Shown: piece by piece, positions 26,237-34,764 of the stretch
Layout: the number at the start of each line of letters is the position of its first letter
Position numbering within the stretch: position 1 is the stretch's first letter
Source of the DNA: JAFAMS01 sp963715815
GTDB taxonomy: Bacteria; Vulcanimicrobiota; Vulcanimicrobiia; Vulcanimicrobiales; Vulcanimicrobiaceae
Assembly: GCA_963715815.1 (NCBI GenBank)
Contig: OY970278.1
Location: 682,001-746,000 of the forward strand
Reading direction: 5' to 3'
Length of the DNA stretch: 64,000 nt
Program-made: the position numbers and the translations under genes
The notes under the pieces: model-generated
Database searches by the model: none
Told to the model about the DNA's origin: nothing
What the model saw: only the letters and a program-made list of their open reading frames with translations

Positions 26237-27278
26237 GCCGTCGCTCGCAACCGAAGGCGAGCGCATCATGACGATCTGCAATGCGTGCCGCTACTGCGAA
26301 GGTTACTGCGCCGTTTTCCCGGCGATGGAAAAGCGGACACAATTCGGCCCGGCCGATCTCGGCTATCTTGCGAATCTCTGCCACAACTGCGGTGCGTGTC
26401 TTCCTGCGTGCCAGTACGCGCCACCGCACGAATTCGGCGTGAACGTACCGCAGACGCTCGCACAGATTCGTGTCGCAAGTTATCAGCTGCCGCGGCGGAA
26501 AACGATTCTGCTCCTCGGTGTCGCGTCGGCCGCACTGCTTTTCCTGGTATTGCTGGCCGGCACGGCCCCGGCGACTCTGTTTGCGCGCCATGATGGCGGA
26601 GCGTTCTACGACGTGATCTCGCATGATGAGATGGTGCGTTTGTTTCTCTTCGCCGGCGCGTGGGCGCTAGCTGGAATGGCGCTCGTCTTCGGCATACGCT
26701 ATGGCGTCGTTCGCGGCGTTCGCATCGGCGGCTATCGCGCATTCCTTCGTGGATTGTCAGACGCCTTGCGTCTCGTGAATCTCGGCGGCGGCGGAGAAGG
26801 CTGTATTGAGGAACACGAACGCCCCTCGCAAGTCCGGCGAGTCTACCATCATCTCGTCTTCTACGGATTCATGTCGTGCTTTTTCGCAACGGTCATCGCC
26901 GCGTTCTACGACAATGTCCTCGGGTGGCGTGCACCCTATCCGCTTTCGAGCTTACCGGTGATCTTCGGAACGCTGGGCGGAATTGCGCTGCTGGCCGGAT
27001 GCGCCGGTCTCTTCACGTTGCTGCGCGAGCGTGACTCTGCGTTGACCGACAAAGGCGAACGCGGACGTTCCATGATGCTCCTGGCGTTTCTCTTTGCGAC
27101 GGCGGGCACGGGCTTGCTGCTGCTCGTATTTCGTGGCACGGCGGCGATGGGCGTGTTATTGATCGTTCATCTTTCCGTCGTGTTCGGATTGTTCATCACG
27201 CTTCCGTACGGCAAATTCATGCACGGGTTTTTCCACCTCGCAGCGCTCATTCGCTTTGCATCGGAACAAGGAGAGTAA
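26223..27278 (+). CDS. tcuB: TcuB/CitB-like iron-sulfur and heme membrane oxidoreductase
   Basis: 351 residues, overlapping tcuA by 14 bases. The N-terminal ferredoxin-like part has two cysteine clusters (CNACRYCEGYC and CHNCGACLPAC followed by QYAPPHEF). Then come about six TM helices with histidines such as RRVYHHLVFYGFM and VIVHLSV-type segments that may hold heme b. It would reoxidise TcuA FADH2 and pass electrons to the quinone pool. The stop shares one base with the next ATG. Confidence 0.87.
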   Translation: MSWLEPSLATEGERIMTICNACRYCEGYCAVFPAMEKRTQFGPADLGYLANLCHNCGACLPACQYAPPHEFGVNVPQTLAQIRVASYQLPRRKTILLLGVASAALLFLVLLAGTAPATLFARHDGGAFYDVISHDEMVRLFLFAGAWALAGMALVFGIRYGVVRGVRIGGYRAFLRGLSDALRLVNLGGGGEGCIEEHERPSQVRRVYHHLVFYGFMSCFFATVIAAFYDNVLGWRAPYPLSSLPVIFGTLGGIALLAGCAGLFTLLRERDSALTDKGERGRSMMLLAFLFATAGTGLLLLVFRGTAAMGVLLIVHLSVVFGLFITLPYGKFMHGFFHLAALIRFASEQGE

Positions 27279-28030
27279 TGGATCTGGAGCTCAGTGGCCG
27301 TACGGCGCTCGTCACCGGTGCAAGCATGGGAATCGGGCGCGGGATCGCGCTCGCGCTCGCAGCCGAAGGCGTGACGCTCTCGATCGCAGCGCGTCGCGCG
27401 ACACTGCTGGAGGAGCTGGCTGACGAAATCGCTCGCTCCGGCGGGACGCGTCCGCACGTTCTCGCGTGCGACATCATGGATGAAGACGGCGCGGACAATC
27501 TCGCGGAGAGCGCGCTCGAGCGAATGGGTCACGTCGAAATTCTCGTGAACTGCGCGGGCGGAAGCCGGCCGCTGCCGATCGATGCGCCCGAAGAGAAGTG
27601 GGTCGAGGCGATGACACTCAACTTTACGCGTCAGCGTCAGCTTACAAGCGCATTGCTCTCGCAGATGATCGATCGCGGTTGGGGGCGCATCATCAACATC
27701 ACCGGTAAATCCGAACCGGAAGGCCTCAACGCGGCGTTCGCTGCGAAAGCGGCGATTCACGCGTGGGCCAAAGGCCTCTCCCGCGAGGTCGGCAAGTTCG
27801 GAATCACTGTCAATTCGATTCCGCCGGGCCGCATCATGAGCGAGCAGATTTTGCGGAACTACACGCCCGAGTATCGCGAGTGGCAATCAAAGCATGAGAT
27901 TCCAGTCGGCGAGTACGGCCGGCCCGATGACATTGCGAATCTCGTGTGCTTTCTCGCATCGCCGCGAGCGCGCTATATTACAGGCGCCGTAATCCCCGTT
28001 GACGGGGGCTTACGGCGCTATTCGTTCTAG
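27278..28030 (+). CDS. Short-chain dehydrogenase family protein lacking the catalytic Tyr
   Basis: 250 residues. A classical SDR fold is shown by TALVTGASMGIGRGIALALA, NCAGG in place of NNAG and ITGAVIPVDGG near the end. The active-site helix reads GLNAAFAAKAAIHAWAKG: the Lys is kept, but the residue four before it is Ala, not Tyr. The usual Ser region reads IINITGKSEPEG. It is translationally coupled to tcuB (TAATG). It may be a specialised reductase or isomerase of the same tricarboxylate pathway, or non-catalytic. Frame intact. Confidence 0.85.
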   Translation: MDLELSGRTALVTGASMGIGRGIALALAAEGVTLSIAARRATLLEELADEIARSGGTRPHVLACDIMDEDGADNLAESALERMGHVEILVNCAGGSRPLPIDAPEEKWVEAMTLNFTRQRQLTSALLSQMIDRGWGRIINITGKSEPEGLNAAFAAKAAIHAWAKGLSREVGKFGITVNSIPPGRIMSEQILRNYTPEYREWQSKHEIPVGEYGRPDDIANLVCFLASPRARYITGAVIPVDGGLRRYSF

Positions 28031-28038
28031 CCGGCTCC

Positions 28039-28197
28039 TTACGAGAGCGCGCGTCGACCACTGAGCAGGTTGACGATGATTAGTACGATTGCGATGACGA
28101 GAAGAAGATGGATCAGGCCGCCTGCAAAGTGCACGGCGAAGCCGATCAGCCACAGGACGAAGAGTACGACGATGATGGTCCAAAGTAAGCCAGCCAA
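28039..28197 (-). CDS. Lmo0937-like small membrane protein
   Basis: 52 residues from TTG 28197 behind AAGGAGGCAATA, ending LLSGRRALS. Two hydrophobic helices (LLWTIIVVLFVLWLIGFAVH and LIHLLLVIAIVLIIVNLL) flank a short Gly-rich turn, the pattern of lmo0937/DUF5670 membrane proteins that are often stress induced. It lies alone between an SDR gene and tRNA-Arg. Confidence 0.8.
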   Translation of the reverse strand: MAGLLWTIIVVLFVLWLIGFAVHFAGGLIHLLLVIAIVLIIVNLLSGRRALS

Positions 28198-28282
28198 TAT
28201 TGCCTCCTTAGCAAATCTGGCTAGGTCTTACCCAAGTTTGCCGCAGGGATAGCGCTTCTCCGAAAGTATAACGATTAGTCCA

Positions 28283-28358
28283 CGCGGTCGTAGCTCAATT
28301 GGATAGAGCACCAGGCTTCGAACCTGTAGGTTGGGGGTTCGAGTCCCTCCGACCGCGA
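28283..28358 (+). tRNA. tRNA-Arg (anticodon TCG)
   Basis: Cloverleaf by eye. The acceptor CGCGGTC pairs with GACCGCG (28351-28357), discriminator A. D-arm TAGCTCAATTGGATAGAGC; anticodon loop CTTCGAA gives TCG (CGA codons); T-arm GGGGGTTCGAGTCCCTC. CCA is not encoded. It lies just upstream of the PEBP gene. Confidence 0.95.
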
Positions 28359-28369
28359 GAGGTGTAGTG

Positions 28370-28850
28370 ATGATTGCTGCTTTCATTTTGGCGATGGGCC
28401 TGCAAGCCGATTTCTTGCCGAACGCGACTTTACCGAAGAGGAACGTGTATGCGGAGTGCGGCGGAGCGAACGTCTCGCCGACATTGCGCTGGTCGGGTGC
28501 GCCTCCGCGCACGCGCAGCTTCGTCCTGACGGTGTTCGATCCGGATGCACCGCGCGCGGGCGGTTGGTGGCACTGGATCGCGTACAACATTCTGCCGGAG
28601 ATTCGCGGACTTGCGGCCGGAAGTGGTTCAGCCGGATCGATGAACGCGGGAACCTTCGGAAAGAATGATTTCGGCGATGCAAACTACGATGGTCCGTGCC
28701 CGCCGCCGGGAAAGCCGCATCGCTACGTCTTCACGCTCTATGCACTTGAACGTTCCGCGCGTGAGCATTCCGAACGGCCCGGCCGTCGAGGCGGCCGTGC
28801 GCGGACATGTGCTTGCGCGCGCGCAAATCATCGGCCGATACGGCCGCTAG
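28370..28850 (+). CDS. PEBP/YbhB family protein, secreted (one frame break)
   Basis: About 159 residues. The phosphatidylethanolamine-binding-protein fold is indicated by NVSPTLRWSGAPPRTRSFVL, VFDPDAPRAGGWWHWIAYNI and PCPPPGKPHRYVFTLYAL, the canonical DPDxP and GxHR ligand-site motifs. After YAL the frame breaks near 28752. One base out, the family C-terminus continues as NVPRVSIPNGPAVEAAVRG and IIGRYGR, stopping at 28850. The N-terminal MIAAFILAMGLQAD may be a short signal. It starts 12 bases after tRNA-Arg and converges on a cupin gene. Confidence 0.85.
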
Positions 28851-28851
28851 C

Positions 28852-29326
28852 TCAGACGCGCGTCAAACGCCGAATCGAGTCTGCGTGCCGCGGAAAGGAT
28901 GCGATGAGCGCGTCACGGTTCGCGATCTCGAATCCGGCGAATTCGAATCCCGGCGCGACGCTGCAGCCAACGAGCGCGTAGCCGGTTTGATTCGCGAGGC
29001 TTGCGGCAAAAAACGAGCCGGCAACGAACCGTGGTTTGCCACGGACCGTCGGTGCCTAAGAGGCGTTCTTCTAAGACGCCGTCGGCACCAATGATCGAGA
29101 TCGTAAGGTCGTTACCGCGGTAGAAATGCCACGTCTCATCGGCGTCGAGCCGGTGATATGCAGAGAACGTCGTCCCGTCGAGGAGGAAGTACACATTGGT
29201 CAATGCACTGCGCGCCGCATCGCGCGCAATCACCGTTAGCGCGCTGCGGTATGTCTCTGCGTACCAGCCGCCCTCGGGGTGCGGAGTCAAGCCGAGGTCT
29301 GCAATAATCTTGCCTGCGTCGTCCAT
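28852..29326 (-). CDS. Cupin, DUF985 family (one frame break)
   Basis: About 157 residues from ATG 29326 (MDDAGKIIADLGLTPHPEGG). DUF985 hallmarks: GGWYAETYRS, TNVYFLLDGTTFSAYHRLDA and DETWHFYRGNDL. The frame breaks near 29040 after DGPWQTT and continues one base out with AGSFFAASLANQTGYALVG, then SVAPGFEFAGFEIANRD, ending at 28852. A single extra base accounts for this. Function unknown; related proteins bind nucleotide-sugar-like ligands. Divergent from the HAD gene by 33 bases. Confidence 0.85.
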
Positions 29327-29359
29327 AGGGCAACCTTCGCGAGCAAAGAAGCACTCCCC

Positions 29360-30107
29360 ATGAAAAAGCTCGTGGTCTTCGATCTCGATGGAACGCTTGC
29401 GCAGAGCAAGTCTGCGCTCGACGACGAGATGGCAAACTTGTTGGCCGAGCTGTCCGGCGTTGCCAAGGTCTCGATCATCTCCGGCGGCGATTGGCCGCAA
29501 TTCGAAAAGCAAGTCCTCGGGCGTCTTACCGGCAACCGGCAAGCTCGACAATTTCTTTCTTTTGCCGACCTGCGGCACAAAGTTTTTCGAATATAAGAAC
29601 GGGACGTGGCAGAAGCTCTATTCAGAAGACCTCTCGCCGGATCAGAAAAAGAAAATCATTTCCTCGCTCGAGCAAGCCATTTCGGAAACGGGCTTCCAGC
29701 CCAAAGAAACGTGGGGCGAGCGCATCGAAGACCGAGGGACCCAGATCACGTACTCGGCGCTCGGGCAGCAGGCGCCGCTCGACGCCAAGAAGACCTGGGA
29801 TCCGGATTTCGAGAAGCGCCAGAAGATCAAAGCGGTTCTCGACAAGACGATTCCGGAATTCTCCGTAGCGCTTGGGGGAACAACTTCGATCGATGTGACG
29901 CTGCCCGGAATCGACAAAGCTTACGGCATGCGCAAGCTGCGCGACGTGTTAAAGATTCAGTTCAGCGAAATGCTGTTCTTCGGCGATGCGCTCTTCCCGG
30001 GCGGCAACGATAATCCGGTGCGATCGACCGGTACCGATTGCGTGCAAGTCCGCGATCCCGAGGATACCAAGAGCTGCATCGAGACAGTCGTCGACTGTCT
30101 CCACTAG
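29360..30107 (+). CDS. HAD-superfamily hydrolase, phosphomannomutase-like (one frame break)
   Basis: About 248 residues. HAD motif I VVFDLDGTLAQSK and motif II SIISGGDW are near the N-terminus; the cap contains LPTCGTKFFEYKNGTW; motif III Lys GIDKAYGMRKLRD and motif IV FFGDALFPGGNDNPV come late. The GTDCVQVRDPEDT end is like eukaryotic-type phosphomannomutases/type IIB HADs. One extra base near 29523 separates GDWPQFEKQVLG from VLPATGKLDNFFLLP. It probably dephosphorylates a sugar phosphate or interconverts Man-6-P/Man-1-P. The last four bases overlap the convergent cupin gene. Confidence 0.85.
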
Positions 30108-31433
30108 ACTTCGCGGATCAGATCCTCGCGTTTGAGGTTCGTTAGCAACAGCTGAACGTCGTTCCATGGGAACGATTGACCGTTTGAATTCCACGTGAGA
30201 CAATCGCCGGCGTTGAACTCACGTTCGGCAAGAATGCGCTGTACGAATTGAACGGTCGGGCCCGTCAGCTCGAGCGAGCCGTTCGCACCGACCGCGAGGA
30301 ACAAACGCGTTCCGTTATCGGCCAGCATCGCATTGACGCCGCTGTTCACACGCAGACGTTGCGTCGGCGAAACCGGCGTCGGCGACTTGGGCGGCGGCGC
30401 CATGACCATCGCGGCCGGAATTGCGGCGCGCACCATCGATTGCCAGATGCGTACGACTGCTGCCGAATCGCCGCTCAGCGATTCGAGCACTTTCGCGGCG
30501 CGCGCGAGTTGTGCCGAGATCGTTGCGACGCCTTGCTGGATCGAGCTCGCCGGGATTTGCGCCGGGCAGAAGCGGTGTTGGGCTGCGCCATTCCGGATCC
30601 GGCGTGAGCAGCGCGTCGAGCACGTTTCCGATCAGCATCGTGTACGGAATCGGCGTGAAGGCAAGATTGAGCGCGAGCGAACCGCCGGTTCCACCGCACG
30701 CTTCGTGCCAAATGCCCGCGGGCAAAATCAGCAGATCGCCCGGTTCGAGCAAGACTTCGGTCGTGTCTTTCTCATCGAACGGTTCGAGCCGTTCCCATTC
30801 TTGCGCGGTGACGTTCGGATCGGCGTACTGCGCGACGCCGTCGGCGCGAATGCTGCCGTTTGCGCGCGGCCACGGCATCGCCGGTTTGTTCGAATAGCGC
30901 CACGTCTTCGTGCCTTCGATTTGCAGCGTGCTCGCGATGCGGCTATCGAAATGCCAGTTGTATCCGGATCCCGGCGGCGAGAGATATGAGTTGAACGAAA
31001 CGCGGCACGGATAACCGAGCTGCCGTTTGATCGCGGCAACGAATGGTGCGAGCGAAACGCAGCGCGTTTCGATTTGCGAGACGCAGAGCGTCGCACCCGC
31101 ATCGAAGAGCGCGACGGCTTGATCGAGATTCGCGCGAAACGCACTCGAGCGATGTTCGGTCGGCACGTTCGGCATCGCGGAGGTTCCCGCTTCGGTCTTG
31201 CGATCGAAGCTCGCGCGCAAGAAATCGGGCGCGACTGCTCCGGGCGCCGTGAGCGCGCGGCTGAACATCGCCGCATCGAAGAAGCCTTTGTATTTGTCTT
31301 TGAAGCCTTTGACGAAGAGCGGCTTCTTGCCCCAATATTCGTGCACGAACTCTTCGGGCGTCACGGGCGCAAGCAACGCCCGCAGCTCGTCTCCGGCCGC
31401 TTGGACTAGCGGTATCCGTTCGCTCGAAATCAT
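30104..31433 (-). CDS. JmjC-type cupin-4 family oxygenase (one frame break)
   Basis: About 442 residues. The cupin_4/ribosomal-oxygenase type is shown by FVHEYWGKKPLFVKGF, the iron-site HxD in NWHFDSRIASTLQIEG, the distal His in LILPAGIWHEACGG and LALNLAFTPIPYTMLIGNVL. Such enzymes use Fe(II)/2-oxoglutarate to hydroxylate proteins. The frame breaks near 30590 after TPDPEWR and resumes one base out (IPASSIQQGVATISAQLA) to a C-terminal winged-helix-like part (CLTWNSNGQSFPWNDVQLL). Stop at 30104, overlapping the HAD gene end. Confidence 0.85.
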
Positions 31434-31543
31434 GGGGTAGGGCTTGATTTGGCGCAGCGCGGTCCTCGGCCCTCGCCTAACCGTAAAGCTTGTGCGATGA
31501 AGCTCGCAAGATAGCCGCCGAGAGCGGAGAAAGTCGTCCCTCT

Positions 31544-32137
31544 ATGAGTGCTCGGACGATTGCATGCTCGTTTTTCATAGTAGCGATGATGATGACCATA
31601 TCGCGATCTGAGGCGATAGATTATCCGTTCTCGATCTCAGACGCCCAAGCAGCAGGTGAGCATTCAACGCCTCAGGCGATCCTTGCCGATACTGCTTATC
31701 GTCTCACGGGTCCAACGAACCGCGCACCGAGCGCGCTGGTAATTACGCCATTTCGGTTCGCAGAGTACACGTACGCGAAGCTGCACCAGACCTCTGGTGC
31801 GGCAACGGCAGCCGACATTGCGGCACTAAAACAGAATAACTTTCTCGCGATCGAAATTTCGGCATTTTCGAAAATTGTTAAAGCGAACGACGAAATGAAA
31901 CTCGTCCTGAAGCAGCGCGGTAAGGTTATCCAGGCCTACGATACGGGAACGCCAAGCGCATCGGCGACGGACTATCCCGAAGTTGGATACTCAACTCGCA
32001 GGATTTTCAAGTTTCTGTTGTCCGCGTTTGATTACGCTCAGCCGTTCACGTTAACGGTGGCCAATGCTTCGGTGGACGGCGGAATGCCAAATGGTCCTGA
32101 AGTTGTATGGCAAGTTGACCCCTCGAAGATGCGATGA
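31544..32137 (+). CDS. Secreted protein of unknown function
   Basis: 197 residues from ATG 31544. The signal peptide TIACSFFIVAMMMTISRSEA precedes a mature domain rich in beta-prone segments (NRAPSALVITPFRFAEYTYA, DEMKLVLKQRGKVIQAYDTG, YAQPFTLTVANASVDG). Composition is more AT-rich than its neighbours, resembling the orphan at 20.9 kb and the cassette genes at 33.5 kb. No motif recognised. It converges on a CAP-domain gene, nine bases apart. Confidence 0.7.
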   Translation: MSARTIACSFFIVAMMMTISRSEAIDYPFSISDAQAAGEHSTPQAILADTAYRLTGPTNRAPSALVITPFRFAEYTYAKLHQTSGAATAADIAALKQNNFLAIEISAFSKIVKANDEMKLVLKQRGKVIQAYDTGTPSASATDYPEVGYSTRRIFKFLLSAFDYAQPFTLTVANASVDGGMPNGPEVVWQVDPSKMR

Positions 32138-32146
32138 CGAAATTGG

Positions 32147-32614
32147 TCAGTCGCTGAAATCCTCGACAAAGAGAGTTTCCTGCGGACCGATGTTGACGGC
32201 CGCGACGCCGATCTTTCGCGCATACGGACTAAGGATGTTTGCGGCGTGTCCAGGGCTGTTCATGAGACCGATATTGGCGCTCTGCGAATCGCGATCGAGC
32301 GCAATGTTCTCGGCCGCATAATGATATTCGTAGCGTGCGGTACGCATGCGGTCAACGAGACCCCGGCCTTCCGGATCGAAATGCCCGAAGAAGCGCTCGT
32401 TCGCCATATGCAACGCCCAATCGAGAGCCATCGCGCGTAGCCGCGCGTCGCTGTGGAGCGGCGGCAAATTCTCGCGCTCGCGGTCGGCGTTGAGATCGCG
32501 CTCCAAGTCGCGCGCCTGTTGTTCGACGACAACCGGCGCATGGCCGTCGAAGACCGGGAGCGGGATCGGCGCCTCCGGCATAAGCCAAAGCATCAGAACG
32601 ATAATGGCGAGCAT
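32147..32614 (-). CDS. CAP/SCP-domain (YkwD-like) secreted protein
   Basis: 155 residues. An N-terminal hydrophobic anchor (LAIIVLMLWLM) is followed by a CAP domain: DLNADRERENLPPLHSDARL, ALDWALHMANERFFGHFDPE, the active-site-like Glu in YHYAAENIAL and the signature MNSPGHAANILSPYARKIGV. Bacterial CAP proteins of this size are extracellular or envelope proteins of poorly defined role. The C-terminus is slightly short (ETLFVEDFSD) but complete. Confidence 0.88.
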   Translation of the reverse strand: MLAIIVLMLWLMPEAPIPLPVFDGHAPVVVEQQARDLERDLNADRERENLPPLHSDARLRAMALDWALHMANERFFGHFDPEGRGLVDRMRTARYEYHYAAENIALDRDSQSANIGLMNSPGHAANILSPYARKIGVAAVNIGPQETLFVEDFSD

Positions 32615-32683
32615 TTACGTGCGAAGAGTTCGCAAGGGCATCAGATGGAACCAAGCGGCTCGTGGCGGAAATGGTCGGTTCTT

Positions 32684-33467
32684 ATGAAAGCTTTACCATT
32701 CATCGTTATCTTTGCGGGACTGCTGCTTAGGCCAGTTGCGGCGGAGGTGCAATTGAACGTCTTTAATCTCGGGCGGATTCAGTGGTGCTTACGAGCAGCT
32801 GCTGCCGGAATTCGAGCGCTCGACCGGGATTATGGTGACGACGAAATCGGCGGCTTCGCAGGGAAACGGGCCGCAGACGATTGGCGCACAGCTAGCCGCC
32901 GGCGCTCACGCGGACGTCGTTATTCTTTCAAGGGAAGGCCTGGATCAGCTGATCGCTGCGAAACGGATCGTTGCCGGAACGGACGTTGATATTGCGCGAG
33001 TCGGCCTTGGCGTAATGGTGCCTTCAGGAGTTCCGAAGCCGGATGTCAGCACAATCGACGGCTTTAAGAAAGCCATGCTCAACGCCAAAACCGTTGCGCT
33101 CCCGGGAAGCACAAGCGGTATCTGGCTTACGACCACTCTTTTCCCGCGGCTTGGCATCGCGGATAAGGTCAATGTCAAAGTTTCGCCGCGCGGCGCTGGT
33201 GTAGCCCAGATGGTTGCCGCAGGAACCGCGGATATCGGTGTGTTGCCGGTGAGTGAGATCATGCACGCGCGCGCAACGGGGGTGGGCGTCGAGATCGCCG
33301 GAAAAATTGCACCCGAAGCCGATTTCATCCAGACATTTTCGACCGCCGTTGTCACCGGCTCGGGCGAGATTGACGCCTCGAAACGTCTGATAGAATTTCT
33401 AACGTCTTCGCGTGCTTCCGAGGCGATTCGGAAAAGCGGAATGGAGCCGCTCGCAGCGTCGCGTTAG
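32684..33467 (+). CDS. ModA-like periplasmic molybdate/oxyanion-binding protein (one frame break)
   Basis: About 260 residues from ATG 32684. The signal peptide (PFIVIFAGLLLRPVAAE) leads into VQLNVFN. The frame breaks near 32772 and resumes one base out with SGGFSGAYEQLLPEFERSTG, then TTKSAASQGNGPQTIGAQLA, ADVVILSREGLDQL and PDVSTIDGFKKAML. This is the family-11 (molybdate-type) binding protein pattern. No modB/modC partner is adjacent, so it is an orphan binding protein. The stop lies 10 bases before the distal tRNA-Ala repeat. Confidence 0.82.
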
Positions 33468-33477
33468 CGTTCCATTT

Positions 33478-33506
33478 CGTGGTGGAGGTGAGGAGACTCG
33501 AACTCC
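33478..33506 (-). repeat. Distal copy of the tRNA-Ala 3' end (att-like direct repeat)
   Basis: 29 bases identical to 34635-34663 and in the same orientation. They include the T-arm, the 3' acceptor strand and the CCA of tRNA-Ala. There is no D-arm or anticodon arm, so it is not a tRNA. Position downstream of the tRNA 3' end at 1157 bp is what site-specific integration into a tRNA gene leaves behind. Confidence 0.85.
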
Positions 33507-33519
33507 GCAAGGGACGACG

Positions 33520-34203
33520 ATGATGCGTTTTTGGCTATTTATATGTTGTGCGATGATCCTCTCGTCCGGGGCCGAAGCGTCAGCTGCGCCGCCGACTTTC
33601 TGGGACAACGCATCCGCGCACAATGTAAGCCGGACCACAGCGAGTCTCATCTTGACCCCCAAAGATTCCGGCCTACCGATGCGCGCTTGGATTGAGTATT
33701 CAACGAATAGCAATTTAAGTGGCGCGGAGAAAGTCGGCGAAAGACTAACGACGTCAACTCCGTCGCAAATACACGCAGCTCTCACGGGATTGAAGCCGAA
33801 TACGACTTACTATTTCCGTGGATTTGCTCGAAACGCAGATGGCGAATCCGAGACCCCTATCCAGAAGTTCACGACGCTCGCGCAGGCACAACCGCCAACT
33901 GTTGAATTCGGTGGGAATCCAACGTACGGTGCAAAGGACTTGAGCATTCCTTTCGTTTGCAAAGGCAACGGAGAGGCAGCTGACTGCGTGGCAATGTGGA
34001 GCACGTCGCCAAGCATGAGCGGCGAACGGGAGCTGACGCGCCTTCACGTGTCGGCAGGGATTGGAACCATGATGCACGGGCAGTTCCCTCTATCGAGCGT
34101 CCCAGACAACACGAAGATATACGTACAAGGCGCAATCAAGAACGCGGTCGGGAAAGCTCAGACCTCCGTCAAGGAGATTCTGATTCGGAACAAACCGATC
34201 TGA
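33520..34203 (+). CDS. Secreted fibronectin type III-like protein (cassette gene)
   Basis: 227 residues from ATG 33520, only 14 bases after the distal att repeat, with GGGACGACG before the ATG. Signal peptide FWLFICCAMILSSGAEASA. The first half is an Fn3-like domain (SAHNVSRTTASLILTP, AALTGLKPNTTYYFRGFARN, GESETPIQKFTTLAQ). The second half looks like another Ig/Fn3-type beta-sandwich (PPTVEFGGNPTYG, CVAMWSTSPSMSGERELTRL, NTKIYVQGAIKNAVG). Probably an extracellular binding or adhesive protein; ligand unknown. Confidence 0.78.
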   Translation: MMRFWLFICCAMILSSGAEASAAPPTFWDNASAHNVSRTTASLILTPKDSGLPMRAWIEYSTNSNLSGAEKVGERLTTSTPSQIHAALTGLKPNTTYYFRGFARNADGESETPIQKFTTLAQAQPPTVEFGGNPTYGAKDLSIPFVCKGNGEAADCVAMWSTSPSMSGERELTRLHVSAGIGTMMHGQFPLSSVPDNTKIYVQGAIKNAVGKAQTSVKEILIRNKPI

Positions 34204-34213
34204 CGAACCCTAA

Positions 34214-34580
34214 CTAGTGTTCCTCTCTAATCGGAACCATTACGTTTCGCGCGGAAGTTCCCACTTCAATCGAACCCCGTAATCCGGGAGGCACCGTCAC
34301 GACGATACTGGCTTCTTTGTATTCAGTCCTGAACTCGCACCGCTGAGTCGGAGCCGGTTTTTCGTTAAATACAACAGTGAGAAAGTACCAGGTTCGTGGA
34401 CGCTCGAATTTTACGCCCTTGCATGTGTCATGCCGCGCGATGAGGCCGCTCAAGCGGAGCTGGTTGCCCCTCACTACCGCCGTAAGATCTTTGGCCCCTG
34501 TGATGTAGGTCGATTGTTGGGCGAACACCGGACCGATTGAGATCAACAGTACGAAGGCAAGAAGAGGTAAGTCTCAGCAT
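34214..34580 (-). CDS. Small secreted beta-rich protein (cassette gene, one frame break)
   Basis: About 121 residues from ATG 34580, preceded by a strong AGGGAGGAATTCAA site. MLRLT then, one extra base later (about 34563), LLAFVLLISIGPVFAQ completes the signal peptide. The mature part (TYITGAKDLTAVVRGNQLRL, CKGVKFERPRTWYFLTVVFN, EASIVVTVPPGLRGSIEVG) looks like an immunity- or chaperone-sized beta-sandwich. It is convergent with the Fn3 protein inside the tRNA-bounded cassette. Function unknown. Confidence 0.7.
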
Positions 34581-34634
34581 TTGAATTCCTCCCTGTAAGA
34601 TCGAAATCAACGCTAAGAAACACAAGGCGCCAAA

Positions 34635-34663
34635 CGTGGTGGAGGTGAGGAGACTCGAACTCC
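34635..34663 (-). repeat. Proximal tRNA-Ala 3'-end repeat (att-like)
   Basis: The 3' half of the functional tRNA-Ala, identical over 29 bases to 33478-33506. Identity begins with CG outside the tRNA, runs through CCA, the acceptor strand and the T-arm, and stops at the base after the T-stem. Such an overlap with a tRNA 3' half is typical of attachment sites. Confidence 0.85.
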
Positions 34664-34713
34664 TGACCTCTTACATGCGAAGCAAGCGCTCTACCAGCTG
34701 AGCTACACCCCCA
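34637..34713 (-). tRNA. tRNA-Ala (anticodon CGC), CCA encoded
   Basis: 5' acceptor GGGGGTG pairs with CACCTCC; D-arm TAGCTCAGCTGGTAGAGC; anticodon stem CTTGC/GTAAG with loop TTCGCAT giving CGC; T-arm GGAGTTCGAGTCTCC; discriminator A plus encoded CCA. Its 3' end is the proximal half of a 29-bp direct repeat. The gene itself is complete. Confidence 0.95.
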
Positions 34714-34764
34714 CGAGGCCGACGAGGAGGATACCGGTTCTTAGCCTCCTCGTCAATGCCTTTT

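Larger units (their letters stand above)
33507..34634. mobile_element. Putative mini-cassette integrated at the tRNA-Ala 3' end
   Basis: DNA between two identical 29-bp tRNA-Ala 3' ends. It holds two convergent genes, both for small secreted proteins, spaced ten bases apart, and almost no other sequence. It encodes no integrase, transposase or toxin, so it would need a recombinase in trans. GC looks lower than flanking DNA. The predicted empty site is tRNA-Ala directly followed by the sequence after 33478 toward the ModA-like gene. Alternatively the repeat could come from a local duplication plus replacement. Confidence 0.6.

Noticed and set aside
33478..33506. A tRNA pseudogene at 33.48 kb
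   Set aside because: It contains only the 3' half of tRNA-Ala with exact identity and no decayed 5' half, which fits an attachment site better.
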